From: Methylomonas rapida
Lineage (GTDB): Bacteria > Pseudomonadota > Gammaproteobacteria > Methylococcales > Methylomonadaceae
Assembly (NCBI RefSeq): GCF_024360925.2
Contig: NZ_CP113517.1
Location: 248,001 to 312,000, forward strand
Direction of reading: 5' to 3'
DNA length: 64,000 nucleotides
In this document: piece after piece, positions 29,258-38,568 of the stretch
Layout: each line of letters starts with the position of its first letter
Position numbering within the stretch: the stretch's first letter is position 1
Made by a program: the position numbers and the translations under genes
The notes under the pieces: model-generated
What the model saw: the letters and a program-made list of their open reading frames with translations, nothing else
What the model was told of the DNA's origin: nothing
Databases searched by the model: none

Positions 29258-30400
29258 ATGCAAGTACATTTTCAATTGACAGCCATTGCGCTCTTACTGG
29301 GGGCAAGCGGTATCTCTCAGGCCGCCTTGACCACGACCAGCGGACCGATCAACTTCACTGGCTCTGCTTCGGTTACGGCCGCGCAGGATTATCCAAACGA
29401 TCCCTATGCCAGCGGCCCGAAATCGCTAACCAATACCAACGACGGCGCAAGCGCGGCCACCGTGTCGGTAGCCCGGTTCAACGCCGCCATGGGGGTTTTG
29501 ACCGGCGTCGATCTGCAACTGAACTCCAACCGCACGCAATCCATTTCCGGTTCCGGTTATAAGGGCAACGGTGAAGGCAAAACCGTGAGTGGAAGCGGCG
29601 CCAGTTCCGCCGCCCTGGTCGCAGCCGGCGCCCAGATCCCGTTGGCTCCCGCGATTTCCCTGGAGGGCGGCTCCTGCTCATTGGCGATGGGTAAAACCGG
29701 AAATATCTCATGCAACTGGGGGCCATCCACGTCAGAAGCCACCGCGACTCATGGCACTGCCAGCGTGGACAGCAGCAACCTGGACGCCTATGCGGGCACA
29801 GGCAGCGTCGACGCGACTTTGACGCTACCCAGTCTGTCGGCCACGGTCACCCAATCCAGTTATAAGGGCCAGGCCAGCGGCTCATCCGCGACGTATACCG
29901 TCGATTGGTCCGGTACCTTACAGGCCAGCTACAGCTACTTGCTGCACGCCTTGGCTTCTTTCGACACCGACGCCGAAACCACCAGCCTGACCCTGGATTT
30001 CGGCAATGTTGCGCAAAACAGCACCGCGTCCTTGAATTTTAGGTTGTTCAACCTGGCCAATGCCGACCGTATCGGCCTGGACCTGGATAGCGTCATCGCC
30101 AGCGGCGATGCCGGGGCATTCGATACCGGCCTGTCGGCATTTGCCGACCTGGCCCAGGGTGGCAGCCAAAGCTTCATCGCCAATTTGCTGACAGCCAACG
30201 CTGGCAGTTTCAGCGCGCAATACCTGCTGAACCTGTCCGATGCGGATTTCGGCGCGGGCAGCACGCGTCAAAACTATCAACTGACCCTGAATCTGATCGG
30301 CAACGTCACGGCGGTACCGCTACCTGGCGCTGTCTGGTTGTTCGGTAGCGCCTTGCTGGGCTTTGTTGGCATCGGCCGCCGTAAGCGTAGCCTCGCTTAA
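29258..30400 (+). CDS. PEP-CTERM sorting domain protein, secreted
   Basis: 380 residues. A signal peptide ends near ASGISQAALT. The body is rich in Ser, Thr, Ala and Gly. A C-terminal beta-sandwich resembles choice-of-anchor domains (SLTLDFGNVAQNSTASLNFR and GSFSAQYLLNLSDADFG). The tail is a complete sorting signal: VPLPGAVWLFGSALLGFVG then an Arg/Lys cluster, the target of an exosortase (none is encoded here). I start at the ATG at 29258, which gives a proper signal peptide; the frame is open upstream but that part is the riboswitch. Likely an envelope or exopolysaccharide-matrix protein. Confidence 0.85.
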   Translation: MQVHFQLTAIALLLGASGISQAALTTTSGPINFTGSASVTAAQDYPNDPYASGPKSLTNTNDGASAATVSVARFNAAMGVLTGVDLQLNSNRTQSISGSGYKGNGEGKTVSGSGASSAALVAAGAQIPLAPAISLEGGSCSLAMGKTGNISCNWGPSTSEATATHGTASVDSSNLDAYAGTGSVDATLTLPSLSATVTQSSYKGQASGSSATYTVDWSGTLQASYSYLLHALASFDTDAETTSLTLDFGNVAQNSTASLNFRLFNLANADRIGLDLDSVIASGDAGAFDTGLSAFADLAQGGSQSFIANLLTANAGSFSAQYLLNLSDADFGAGSTRQNYQLTLNLIGNVTAVPLPGAVWLFGSALLGFVGIGRRKRSLA

Positions 30401-30461
30401 AAATCAATGCAGGGCGGAGCGGAACAGGAGGTTCGGCTCTCCCCTCTATTCGAGACCTGTC

Positions 30462-32417
30462 ATGAAAACCCTAAAAATAATCATGCTGACATTGGCGACT
30501 TTGTTGCCAGTATCGGTCGTAGTCGCCGGGACCTTTGTCGCGCCGCCGGCATCCGGCGGCAACCCAGCATTTACCACGACGCATTTTTCCGGCTCGCAAA
30601 ATTGCGCTCTTTGCCATAACGGCATCAAGGACAAAAACGGCGCCGATGTGTCTATCGTCACCGACTGGTCATCGAGCATGATGGCCAATTCGGCCCGCGA
30701 TCCTTTCTGGCGCGCCAAGGTGCGCAGCGAAATCGCCAAGCATCCGCAACTGGAAGCGCTGATCAACGACAAATGCAGCAAATGCCATGCGCCGATGGCC
30801 AGTTACGAGGCCAAGAAAGACGGCTCGCTGGCCACGCAAACGCTTTTCGACGGCGGCATCCTGACTGCAGGGCATCCCAGGCATGACGCCGCGATGGACG
30901 GTGTAAGCTGCACCTTATGCCACCAAATTCCGAACTCAAGCACCTTGGGCACATTGCCGGCGATGTCTGGCAATTTCAACATCAATACCACCAAGACCAT
31001 CTATGGCCCATTCGGCGGTCCCGGCGACACCGCGATTTTCGCCAATCCGATGATCAACAACACCGGCTACACACCGGTCTATAGCGCGCATATCAAGGAG
31101 TCCAAGCTTTGCGCATCCTGCCATAACCTGAAAACGCCTTACGTCGATGAAGACGGCAAGGTGTTGAGCACGACGCCGGAAAGCGAGTTTCCGGAACAAA
31201 CGCCCTACATGGAGTGGGAGCACAGCAGCTACGTCAATCAGAAAAGTTGCCAAGGCTGCCATATGAGCCGAACCGACGGCGTGATCATCACCACCCGGCC
31301 GCCCTGGTACAGCGTGCAGCGCAACAACTTCGCGATTCATGACTTGGTGGGCGCGAACAAGTTGATGCTGGACATATTGAACAACAACAAAACCCAGCTC
31401 GGCGTGTTGTCCAACAACTTTGCCGAAACCATCGCCAAAACCGACACGATGCTGAAAAGTGCCGCCACGGTGAGCGTCATCGATCAGCAGTCAACCGCAG
31501 GCACGCTGGATTTCACGTTGCAAATCAATAGCACTACCGGCCACAAGCTGCCGAGCGCTTATCCGTCCAGACGCGCGCACTTACATGTCGTCGTACTGAA
31601 TGAACAGAATCAGGCGGTGTGGGAATCCGGCAAGGTCAATGCCGACGGCAGCATAGAAGGTGTGGATGCCGACGAGCAAGAAGGCGTTTTCGAGCCGCAT
31701 TACGACCTGATCACGTCACAGGATCAGGTACAAGTCTACGAAGCCATCATGGGCAATCACCTGGGCGAAGTGACTTATACCCTGCTGCGCGGCAAGGAAT
31801 ACCTGAAGGACAACCGCATCCTGCCGGCCGGCTTCAACAAGGCCAGCTCGCCAGCCGATGTGCGCGTGGTCGGCGAGGCTTTGGCGGACGGCAATTTCGT
31901 CGGCGGCAGCGATCAAATTCGTTATCGCATTGCCGACTTGCCGGCCGGGAACTACACGGTCAAGGCCGAACTGGTGTACCAGACCTTGTCGCATGCCTTC
32001 GCCCGGGATTTGTTCGAGGACACCGCCACGGCCGAAGTCGTCGACTTCAAGACCATGTTCGATGCCTCCAGCCAAAAATCCAGTGTGATCGCCAGTGCCG
32101 AGTTCAACGAAACAATCGCGGCGCCAGCGATCGATAGCGATGGCGACGGCGTGCCGGACAATCAAGACAACTGCACCTTGGTCGCGAACGCCAACCAACG
32201 CGACACCAATGGCGACGGTTACGGCAATCTCTGCGACCCCGATTTCAATCAGAACAAGGTGGTCGATCCGCTGGATCTCAACACGCTGAAAGCCAAACTG
32301 GGCCTGGTTTCACCCAACCACGACCTCAATGGCAACGGCATCGTCGATCCTATGGATTTGAATATTGCAAAAACCTATCTGGGTAAGCCGCCAGGGCCCG
32401 CCGGTTTGCTGCCTTGA
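30462..32417 (+). CDS. Secreted five-heme c-type cytochrome with TSP3 and dockerin-like C-terminus
   Basis: 651 residues. Signal peptide at residues 1-23. Five CxxCH motifs: CALCH (48-52), CSKCH (105-109), CTLCH (150-154), CASCH (217-221) and CQGCH (263-267), each able to bind a covalent heme. Residues ~300-545 look like a beta-rich region without hemes. From about 558 a thrombospondin type-3 calcium repeat (DSDGDGVPDNQDNC, then DTNGDGYGNLCDPD) leads into two dockerin-like repeats at about 594-614 (DFNQNKVVDPLDLNTLKAKL) and 621-641 (DLNGNGIVDPMDLNIAKTYL). Probably an extracellular or periplasmic electron carrier held by its C-terminus. It lies 61 bp after one PEP-CTERM gene and 92 bp before another. 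Confidence 0.85.
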   Translation: MKTLKIIMLTLATLLPVSVVVAGTFVAPPASGGNPAFTTTHFSGSQNCALCHNGIKDKNGADVSIVTDWSSSMMANSARDPFWRAKVRSEIAKHPQLEALINDKCSKCHAPMASYEAKKDGSLATQTLFDGGILTAGHPRHDAAMDGVSCTLCHQIPNSSTLGTLPAMSGNFNINTTKTIYGPFGGPGDTAIFANPMINNTGYTPVYSAHIKESKLCASCHNLKTPYVDEDGKVLSTTPESEFPEQTPYMEWEHSSYVNQKSCQGCHMSRTDGVIITTRPPWYSVQRNNFAIHDLVGANKLMLDILNNNKTQLGVLSNNFAETIAKTDTMLKSAATVSVIDQQSTAGTLDFTLQINSTTGHKLPSAYPSRRAHLHVVVLNEQNQAVWESGKVNADGSIEGVDADEQEGVFEPHYDLITSQDQVQVYEAIMGNHLGEVTYTLLRGKEYLKDNRILPAGFNKASSPADVRVVGEALADGNFVGGSDQIRYRIADLPAGNYTVKAELVYQTLSHAFARDLFEDTATAEVVDFKTMFDASSQKSSVIASAEFNETIAAPAIDSDGDGVPDNQDNCTLVANANQRDTNGDGYGNLCDPDFNQNKVVDPLDLNTLKAKLGLVSPNHDLNGNGIVDPMDLNIAKTYLGKPPGPAGLLP

Positions 32418-32509
32418 TCCATTGAAAGGCTAGCGCGACAAGGATGTTGCGTGAACCTGCAAGACATGAATCGTTACCCAATACCCAAAACATTGACTGG
32501 AGATTTAAT

Positions 32510-33097
32510 ATGCATAACCAAAACACTCGTCGTTTTTCCCTGTTCTGCGGCCTGCTGACGCTGCTTTTATTTGGCCCCCAGGCTTCGGCCTCGCTGACCA
32601 ACGTGGTCAGGTTTAGTCAGGGCGACCATCTTGCCGTAGCGAGTGGCGAACTACTGACGATCGATCTGATCGGCGAAAATTTCACCTTGGCCCCCGATGG
32701 CGCGGCCTTCTCATTGCAGTGGGACCCTGGCGTGCTGAGTTATGTTTCCAGCGCGGTTGCCAATCCACCCTGGGAATCTTCATTCATCAATGAAGCACAC
32801 GCGGCTTCGGGACTTATCGACTACGCCTTCATGAGCATCACCAACGGTAGCAATGCGGGTTCCGATTTCGGCATCGCCCGCTTTACCTTCAGCGTACTCG
32901 GCAATGCAGGCGATATAAGCGCATTGGCTCTGGGCAACGATGCCTATAGCATCGGCTTCCTAAAAGGCGTGACCGGACTCGATGTCAATTTTGTCAATAG
33001 CCAGGTACAAGTCGTGCCGTTACCAGCCGCTGCCTGGATGTTTGGCGCCGGCTTAGTCGGCATGGCAGGCTCGATGAAACGCCGTCGTCCGAAATAA
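32510..33097 (+). CDS. PEP-CTERM protein with cohesin-like domain
   Basis: 195 residues. Signal peptide to about ASASLTN. The body has the spacing of a cohesin-type beta-sandwich: GELLTIDLIGENFTLAPDG, AAFSLQWDPGVLSYVSS, a polar loop, then FGIARFTFSVLG. The tail VVPLPAAAWMFGAGLVGMAG plus KRRR is a standard PEP-CTERM sorting signal, so the protein should be processed by an exosortase. The ATG at 32510 has TGGAG upstream. The cohesin assignment rests on pattern, not on a search. Its position right after a dockerin-bearing cytochrome makes the pairing attractive. A terminator follows. Confidence 0.75.
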   Translation: MHNQNTRRFSLFCGLLTLLLFGPQASASLTNVVRFSQGDHLAVASGELLTIDLIGENFTLAPDGAAFSLQWDPGVLSYVSSAVANPPWESSFINEAHAASGLIDYAFMSITNGSNAGSDFGIARFTFSVLGNAGDISALALGNDAYSIGFLKGVTGLDVNFVNSQVQVVPLPAAAWMFGAGLVGMAGSMKRRRPK

Positions 33098-33123
33098 GTC
33101 GTCGATTCGGCATGGACTCACGC

Positions 33124-33150
33124 AAACCCCGGCCAACCCGGGGTTTTTTG
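33124..33150 (+). terminator. Rho-independent terminator after the cytochrome/PEP-CTERM unit
   Basis: AACCCCGG-CCAA-CCCGGGGTT followed by TTTTGC: an eight- to nine-pair GC-rich stem, four-base loop and T-run. It closes the 29.0-33.1 kb unit before trmB. Confidence 0.85.
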
Positions 33151-33292
33151 CTTTTTAATGCCTTCCACCCGCGCCAGCGATCGAGATTACGCCGCCTGGT
33201 GCGAATATCCGGGTAAAATTGCGATGACAACATGAACATAGTCCAGGCCAAGCTTTCGGCCTTTGTTTTATCCGACCCATATCGCCACGCTC

Positions 33293-33982
33293 ATGACCGA
33301 ATCCAAAAAAATCGATCCCGCCCGCATCAGAAGCTTCATTCGCCGCCAAGGCCGCGCCACCGTCGGCCAGAAACAGGCGCTGGACAGCCATTGGGATAAA
33401 TATTGCCTGTCGCCGCAGGCCGATTTCGCTGCAGAAACGGCTTTTGGCCGCAAGGCGCCGTTGATCGTCGAGATCGGCTTCGGCAACGGCGACAGTCTGG
33501 CTGCGATGGCGGAAGCCAATCCGGATTTGAATTACCTCGGCATCGAAGTGCATCGTCCCGGCGTCGGCCATTTGATGATGTTGCTGGAACAGCGCGGCAT
33601 CAGCAATGTGCGGATATACCATCACGACGCCATCGAGATACTGGAGCAAAAGATTCCGGAGCATAGCCTCGCCGGCGTGCATCTGTTTTTCCCCGACCCG
33701 TGGCACAAGCGCCGCCACCACAAGCGCCGCATCGTCCGCCCCAGTTTCCTGATGTTGCTGAACAAGAAATTGGCCCCCGGCGGTTATTTTCATGCCGCTA
33801 CCGATTGGGCGGATTATGCCAAGGACATGCTGGCGACCTTATCCGCGGATGCCGGCCTGAAAAACACCAGTCCGACCGGCGATTATTGTCCTCGCCCGGA
33901 TTATCGGCCGTTGACCAAATTCGAAAACCGCGGCCTCAAACTGGGCCATGGCGTTTGGGATTTGATTTTTAGCAAAATCTGA
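33293..33982 (+). CDS. trmB: tRNA (guanine-46-N7)-methyltransferase
   Basis: 229 residues. Methylates N7 of G46 in the variable loop of tRNA. The SAM-binding loop is LIVEIGFGNGDSLAAMA, the EVHRPGVGHL segment follows, and the family motif FFPDPWHKRRHHKRRIV carries the catalytic and tRNA-contact residues. The ATG at 33293 gives the family-like N-terminus MTESKKIDPARIRSF; a TTG at 33263 is in frame but adds non-conserved residues. It is preceded by a terminator and followed by an AraC regulator gene on the same strand. Confidence 0.95.
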   Translation: MTESKKIDPARIRSFIRRQGRATVGQKQALDSHWDKYCLSPQADFAAETAFGRKAPLIVEIGFGNGDSLAAMAEANPDLNYLGIEVHRPGVGHLMMLLEQRGISNVRIYHHDAIEILEQKIPEHSLAGVHLFFPDPWHKRRHHKRRIVRPSFLMLLNKKLAPGGYFHAATDWADYAKDMLATLSADAGLKNTSPTGDYCPRPDYRPLTKFENRGLKLGHGVWDLIFSKI

Positions 33983-34093
33983 TGCAAAGGCCGCCCCATG
34001 CCGGTTTCGCCCTGTGTGAGCAACGCTGAAAACCGGGCAATCGACATGCGGGACCAAGCTTGCCGAGACGACAAGCCAGACCAAGGGAGCAGC

Positions 34094-35059
34094 ATGTCCG
34101 CGAAATCGAGTCCCGCCAGCTCAACCAGCATCCGCAACGATGACCCGGCCCTGCAACTTGTTGCGCATGACGACTGCTTGCGCCAGCATTTGCCGGAAAC
34201 TTTGGGCCGGGGATACTCCAACCTCTTCAAGCTCGATCCCGAGTTGCATTGCATCGAGACCCATTACGCGCCCCGCCAGGATTTATCGATTTTGACGCGG
34301 ACGGACAATCAAGAAACCAAGATGGTCGTGACGCTGGCTTTACAGGGCCATTCCCGGTTCAAGCCAAAGCATGGCGACAGTGTGGTTTTCAAGCAGGGCT
34401 ACACGTCCATCACCACGTTTCGCGCCAGCGAAGGCACGCGGGACTATCAGGGCCAAAAAACGGTAAACCAGCTGCGCTTCGTCATGGGCAAAACCTGGCT
34501 GACGCGCCATTTTGGCGAACAGGCGGTGACCACATTGTTCGATCAGAACCTGATCCGCGTATTGAAACAGCTGCCGACATCGACACAAAGCATTGCAGCC
34601 GCGCGGGCCTTGCTAAGAAGCGATGTCGCCGACCTAGCCAAACCGTTATTCAGACAGGGGCTGGCCACGGCGATATTGGCGAGTGAACTGAGCGGCCTGT
34701 TGAGCGAGGACAGACCGGCGACGCGGTCTTTCGGCGCTAAGGAGCGCGCCATGGCGCATCATGCTCGCGACATCCTGCTCGCCGAATACCAAAATCCGCC
34801 CAGTGTGGAAGCCCTGTCCAGAAGGGTTGGCACCAACCAATTCAAACTCAAGCAATTGTTTCATCATTATTTCGACAGCACCCCTTACGGCTTATTGCTG
34901 GACATCCGCATGAAAGAGGCTCACCAGTTGCTGCAGTCCGGCCACTGTTCGGTCGGCATGGCCGCCGCCGCGGTGGGCTACAACCACGCCAGCAATTTCA
35001 GTGCGGCTTTCAGCAGATATTTCGGTTTTCCACCCAAACGCCTGGCCGGACAGGATTGA
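34094..35059 (+). CDS. AraC family transcriptional regulator
   Basis: 321 residues. The N-terminal ~215 residues form a ligand-sensing part of unknown specificity. The C-terminal AraC/XylS domain has both helix-turn-helix motifs: PSVEALSRRVGTNQFKLKQL and VGMAAAAVGYNHASNFSAAF, then SRYFGFPPKRL. This build resembles PchR-type regulators of iron uptake, but no siderophore gene is near, so the ligand is open. The start at 34094 has AAGGGAG five bases upstream; the frame is open 32 codons further up. Confidence 0.88.
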   Translation: MSAKSSPASSTSIRNDDPALQLVAHDDCLRQHLPETLGRGYSNLFKLDPELHCIETHYAPRQDLSILTRTDNQETKMVVTLALQGHSRFKPKHGDSVVFKQGYTSITTFRASEGTRDYQGQKTVNQLRFVMGKTWLTRHFGEQAVTTLFDQNLIRVLKQLPTSTQSIAAARALLRSDVADLAKPLFRQGLATAILASELSGLLSEDRPATRSFGAKERAMAHHARDILLAEYQNPPSVEALSRRVGTNQFKLKQLFHHYFDSTPYGLLLDIRMKEAHQLLQSGHCSVGMAAAAVGYNHASNFSAAFSRYFGFPPKRLAGQD

Positions 35060-35145
35060 ACATCCGCAAACCGCTAATCGGCCCAATCGGATTAGAATAG
35101 CGGGATTTAACCCAATCGGGCCCAGGCCCCAACAGGAATCCACGC

Positions 35146-36618
35146 TTGAACCCGCTTCGCCAACTCGTCTCCCAAACCGCGATTTACGGCCTCAGCAGCA
35201 TCATCGGCCGCTTTCTGAATTATTTACTGGTTCCGCTCTACACCTACACGTTCAGCGCGGGCGAGTACGGCGTGGTCTCGGAGTTTTACGCCTATGCCGG
35301 CTTTTTTGCCGTTTTACTGGTGTTCGGGCTGGAGACCGGTTATTTCCGCTTCCGGCAAAAAGCGGAATACGACGCCGATGCGGTTTATCACAATGCCCAA
35401 AGCTTTCTGACCATCGCCAATCTGGCGTTCGTCGGCGCGATAGGGTACTGGCTTCAGCCCCTGGCAGACTGGCTGCGCTACCCCGATCACCCTGAATATC
35501 TGTTGTGGTTTGCCTGCATCCTGGCGCTGGACGCATTCACCGCGTTGCCGTTCGCCCGTTTGCGCGCCGAAAATCGCGCCTGGCGCTTTGCCGGCATCAA
35601 GATGACGGAAATATTCGTCACCATCGCGCTGAATCTGTTTTTTCTGCTGGCTTGTCCAAAGCTAGTCTCACTGTGGCCGGATGCGCCACTGGCCGAGCTG
35701 TACGATTCGAACATGGGCGTCGGTTACATCTTCATCGCCAATCTGGCGGCCAGCGTCTTTAAAAGCATGTTATTGCTGCCGCAACTCCGCGCCATTCCAT
35801 TCAGGCTGGATTGGCGGATACTGGCACCGATCAACCGCTATTCGCTGCCGATGGTGGTCATCGGCTTTGCCGGCATGGTCAACGAAATGCTGGATCGGGC
35901 GATTTTGAAAATCATGCTGCCGTATGATTTGCAAACCAATCTGAAAATGCTGGGCATTTACGGCGCCTGCTACAAACTGTCGATTTTGATGAGTTTGTTC
36001 GTGCAGGCCTTTCGTTATGCTGGCGAACCCTTCTTCTTTTCCTACGCCGGCCGCGCCGACGCCAAACGCACCTATGCGCTAGTGATGCAATATTTCGTTA
36101 TCGCCGGCGTGTTCATCTTTCTGCTAGTGACGCTGTATATCGACTTGTTCAAATATTTCATCGGCGAAGAATTTCGCGCCGGCCTGCCGGTGGTGCCCAT
36201 CCTGCTGCTGGCCAACCTGCTGCTGGGAATTTATGTAAATCTGTCGGTTTGGTACAAACTCAGCGACCGCACGGGCCTGGGCGCCTGGGTATCGCTGGCC
36301 GGCGCCGCGCTGACCGTGGCCTTGAACATCTGGTGGATACCGCTGTGGGGCTATGTCGGCTCGGCCTGGGCGACATTCGCCTGTTATTTTTTCATGGTCT
36401 GCCTGTCCTGGCTGCTGGGGCAGCGTTTTTATCCGGTTGCCTATCCCCTGGGCAAACTTGCGGTCTACGTGGCGTTGGGCCTGACGCTGTATTTCGGCAA
36501 CCGCCATTTGCTGGAAACCTACGCCTGGAATCCCTGGCTCAGCGGCAGCTTGGGCCTGGCGATTTATCTGGCCGTGGTGGCGGTGTTCGATCTGAGACCA
36601 TTGTTGCGGCGGCGTTGA
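35146..36618 (+). CDS. Wzx-like polysaccharide flippase (MOP superfamily)
   Basis: 490 residues with 12-14 hydrophobic helices. The N-terminus SQTAIYGLSSIIGRFLNYLL followed by LYTYTFSAGEYGVVS is the classic start of the polysaccharide-transport (PST/MOP) family, and the helix repeats continue to the end. It would flip a lipid-linked oligosaccharide across the inner membrane. No glycosyltransferases are adjacent, so its pathway is unknown. The start is TTG at 35146 with CAGGA upstream. Confidence 0.88.
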   Translation: MNPLRQLVSQTAIYGLSSIIGRFLNYLLVPLYTYTFSAGEYGVVSEFYAYAGFFAVLLVFGLETGYFRFRQKAEYDADAVYHNAQSFLTIANLAFVGAIGYWLQPLADWLRYPDHPEYLLWFACILALDAFTALPFARLRAENRAWRFAGIKMTEIFVTIALNLFFLLACPKLVSLWPDAPLAELYDSNMGVGYIFIANLAASVFKSMLLLPQLRAIPFRLDWRILAPINRYSLPMVVIGFAGMVNEMLDRAILKIMLPYDLQTNLKMLGIYGACYKLSILMSLFVQAFRYAGEPFFFSYAGRADAKRTYALVMQYFVIAGVFIFLLVTLYIDLFKYFIGEEFRAGLPVVPILLLANLLLGIYVNLSVWYKLSDRTGLGAWVSLAGAALTVALNIWWIPLWGYVGSAWATFACYFFMVCLSWLLGQRFYPVAYPLGKLAVYVALGLTLYFGNRHLLETYAWNPWLSGSLGLAIYLAVVAVFDLRPLLRRR

Positions 36619-36729
36619 TGGAAGGCGATTTGTCACTTTCTCCCGGCCGGAGAAGGGATTTATAAGCGGCAATCGCTACAACCCAGGTGTTATCATGGGA
36701 CTCATCGATAAGCCAGTGAAACCTTTCCA

Positions 36730-38364
36730 ATGATTGCAATTCTTGAAGCCGGGCGCGCGGGCTTATTGTCCAAGGCGCATTGGCTGAACAACCTGTTGGC
36801 CGGTGTGATCGTCGGCGTAGTGGCGCTGCCCCTGGCCATGGCCTTTGCGATAGCCTCCGGCGCCAAACCCGAACAAGGACTATACACGGCCATCGTGGCC
36901 GGCGGGCTGACATCATTGTTTGGCGGCAGCCGCGTGCAGATCGCGGGGCCAACCGGCGCCTTTATCGTGATTCTAGCCGGCATTACCGGCAAATACGGCA
37001 TCGGCGGCTTGCAAATAGCCACCCTGATGGCCGGCATCATGTTGTTGCTGATGGGGCTTACCAAGTTGGGCGGCGTCATCAAATACATTCCCGATCCGGT
37101 CATCGTCGGCTTTACCAGCGGTATCGGGGTCATCATTTTTGTGGGCCAATGGAAAGACTTTTTGGGCTTGAGTCCCGCAGCCGGCGCCGAGCATTTTCAT
37201 GAAAAATTTTGGGCGCTGGCACAGGCGTTTCCAGGGCTGCACGTTGAAACCACCTTGCTAGGCGGCTTGACCTTGGCGGTGTTGTGGATTTCCGGCCGGA
37301 TTCTGAAACGCGTGCCCGCCCCGCTGGTCGCCATGCTGATTGCCACCTGCGCGCAGTGGCAATTGGAATGGGACGGCGTGGCCACGATAGGCAGCGCGTT
37401 TGGCGGTATTCCGCAGCAGTTGCCGCAATTCCGGCTGCCGGCAATCTCGGTATCCGAGGTGCTGCAATTAATCGGGCCGGCTTTTACGATTGCCTTGTTG
37501 GGCGCGATTGAGTCACTGCTGTCCGCCGTGGTCGCCGACAGCATGGCCGGCACCAAACATGACGCCAATCAGGAATTGATCGGTCAAGGGATTGCGAACA
37601 TATGCTCCCCGCTGTTCGGCGGCTTTGCCTCTACCGGCGCGATTGCACGCACGGCGACCAATGTGCGCAATGGTGCCAACAGCCCGCTGGCGGGAATTGT
37701 GCATATCTTGACCTTGATCGGCATCGTCATGTTGCTGGCCCCTTATGCGTCGTTGATTCCGCTGAGCGCGTTGGCCGCCATCTTGTTTGTCGTGGCCTAC
37801 AACATGAGCGAGTTGCACCGTTTCGGTCACATGCTCAGAACGGCGCCGAAGCCGGATGTGGCAGTGTTGCTGATTACCTTTTTGCTTACCGTATTCGGGG
37901 ATTTGGTCATTGCCGTCAATATCGGCGTGATGCTGGCCTCGCTGCTATTCATGAAACGCATGTCGGAAGCCGTGGGCATAGAGCGACAAGCGCACGACGT
38001 CGTCAGGGAAGAACTCGATGACGCGGATTTTACCCTGCCGGCCAATACCGTGGTTTTTGCCATGGAAGGACCTTTCTTTTTTGGGGCGGCGGCAAGACTG
38101 GAATCCGCGCTGGAAGTGATTCATGGCCATGCTGAAATTCTGGTCTTGCGCCTGGAAAAAGTGCCTTTCATCGACGCAACCGGCCTGCAATCGCTGTGGG
38201 ATTTGCTGGATAACTGCAAACGGCACAAAACCCGTCTGATCCTGTGCGGTGCAAGACCGAATGTCTTCGAAAAACTGCGCCGCGCCGGCCTAGTTGGTCA
38301 AGTCGGCAAGTCAAATGTGCTGGACCGCATACAACAGATCGCTCAGGATATGAGCAAAAAATAA
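36730..38364 (+). CDS. SulP family anion transporter with STAS domain
   Basis: 544 residues. The membrane part begins LNNLLAGVIVGVVALPLAMA, the SulP signature, and continues through GLYTAIVAGGLTSLFGGS and AGPTGAFIVILAGI. The last ~115 residues are a cytosolic STAS domain with VLRLEKVPFIDATGLQSLWD, the loop that carries the phosphorylatable or binding site in anti-sigma-antagonist-like domains. Substrates of the family include sulfate, bicarbonate and C4-dicarboxylates. It stands alone between the flippase gene and a MITE-like repeat. Confidence 0.92.
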   Translation: MIAILEAGRAGLLSKAHWLNNLLAGVIVGVVALPLAMAFAIASGAKPEQGLYTAIVAGGLTSLFGGSRVQIAGPTGAFIVILAGITGKYGIGGLQIATLMAGIMLLLMGLTKLGGVIKYIPDPVIVGFTSGIGVIIFVGQWKDFLGLSPAAGAEHFHEKFWALAQAFPGLHVETTLLGGLTLAVLWISGRILKRVPAPLVAMLIATCAQWQLEWDGVATIGSAFGGIPQQLPQFRLPAISVSEVLQLIGPAFTIALLGAIESLLSAVVADSMAGTKHDANQELIGQGIANICSPLFGGFASTGAIARTATNVRNGANSPLAGIVHILTLIGIVMLLAPYASLIPLSALAAILFVVAYNMSELHRFGHMLRTAPKPDVAVLLITFLLTVFGDLVIAVNIGVMLASLLFMKRMSEAVGIERQAHDVVREELDDADFTLPANTVVFAMEGPFFFGAAARLESALEVIHGHAEILVLRLEKVPFIDATGLQSLWDLLDNCKRHKTRLILCGARPNVFEKLRRAGLVGQVGKSNVLDRIQQIAQDMSKK

Positions 38365-38378
38365 CGTCCATCTCAGAA

Positions 38379-38507
38379 GGGTGTCGTAAAAGTCCCTCTA
38401 CTCGCGGGTTGGGGCGAGGAGGGTATTGAAGTAAGTATTTGATTTATTGCTCTCATCCTAACCTTCTCCCGGAGTAAGAAGGAACTGTTTTGGCTTTTAC
38501 GACGCCC
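38379..38507. repeat. MITE-like inverted-repeat element
   Basis: About 130 bp flanked by a perfect ten-base inverted repeat, GTCGTAAAAG (38383-38392) and CTTTTACGAC (38494-38503), extended by GGGT and GCCCC-like ends. The interior has CTCATCCTAACCTTCTCCCG and no reading frame. Related pieces occur near 12050 and 13305-13350. It separates the convergent SulP gene and the small secreted protein gene. Confidence 0.6.
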
Positions 38508-38568
38508 CAAAGGGCGATGGCACAAAATGTGGAAAGTTTCCCGGCTTGCTCGGCCTTTACCAAACCGC

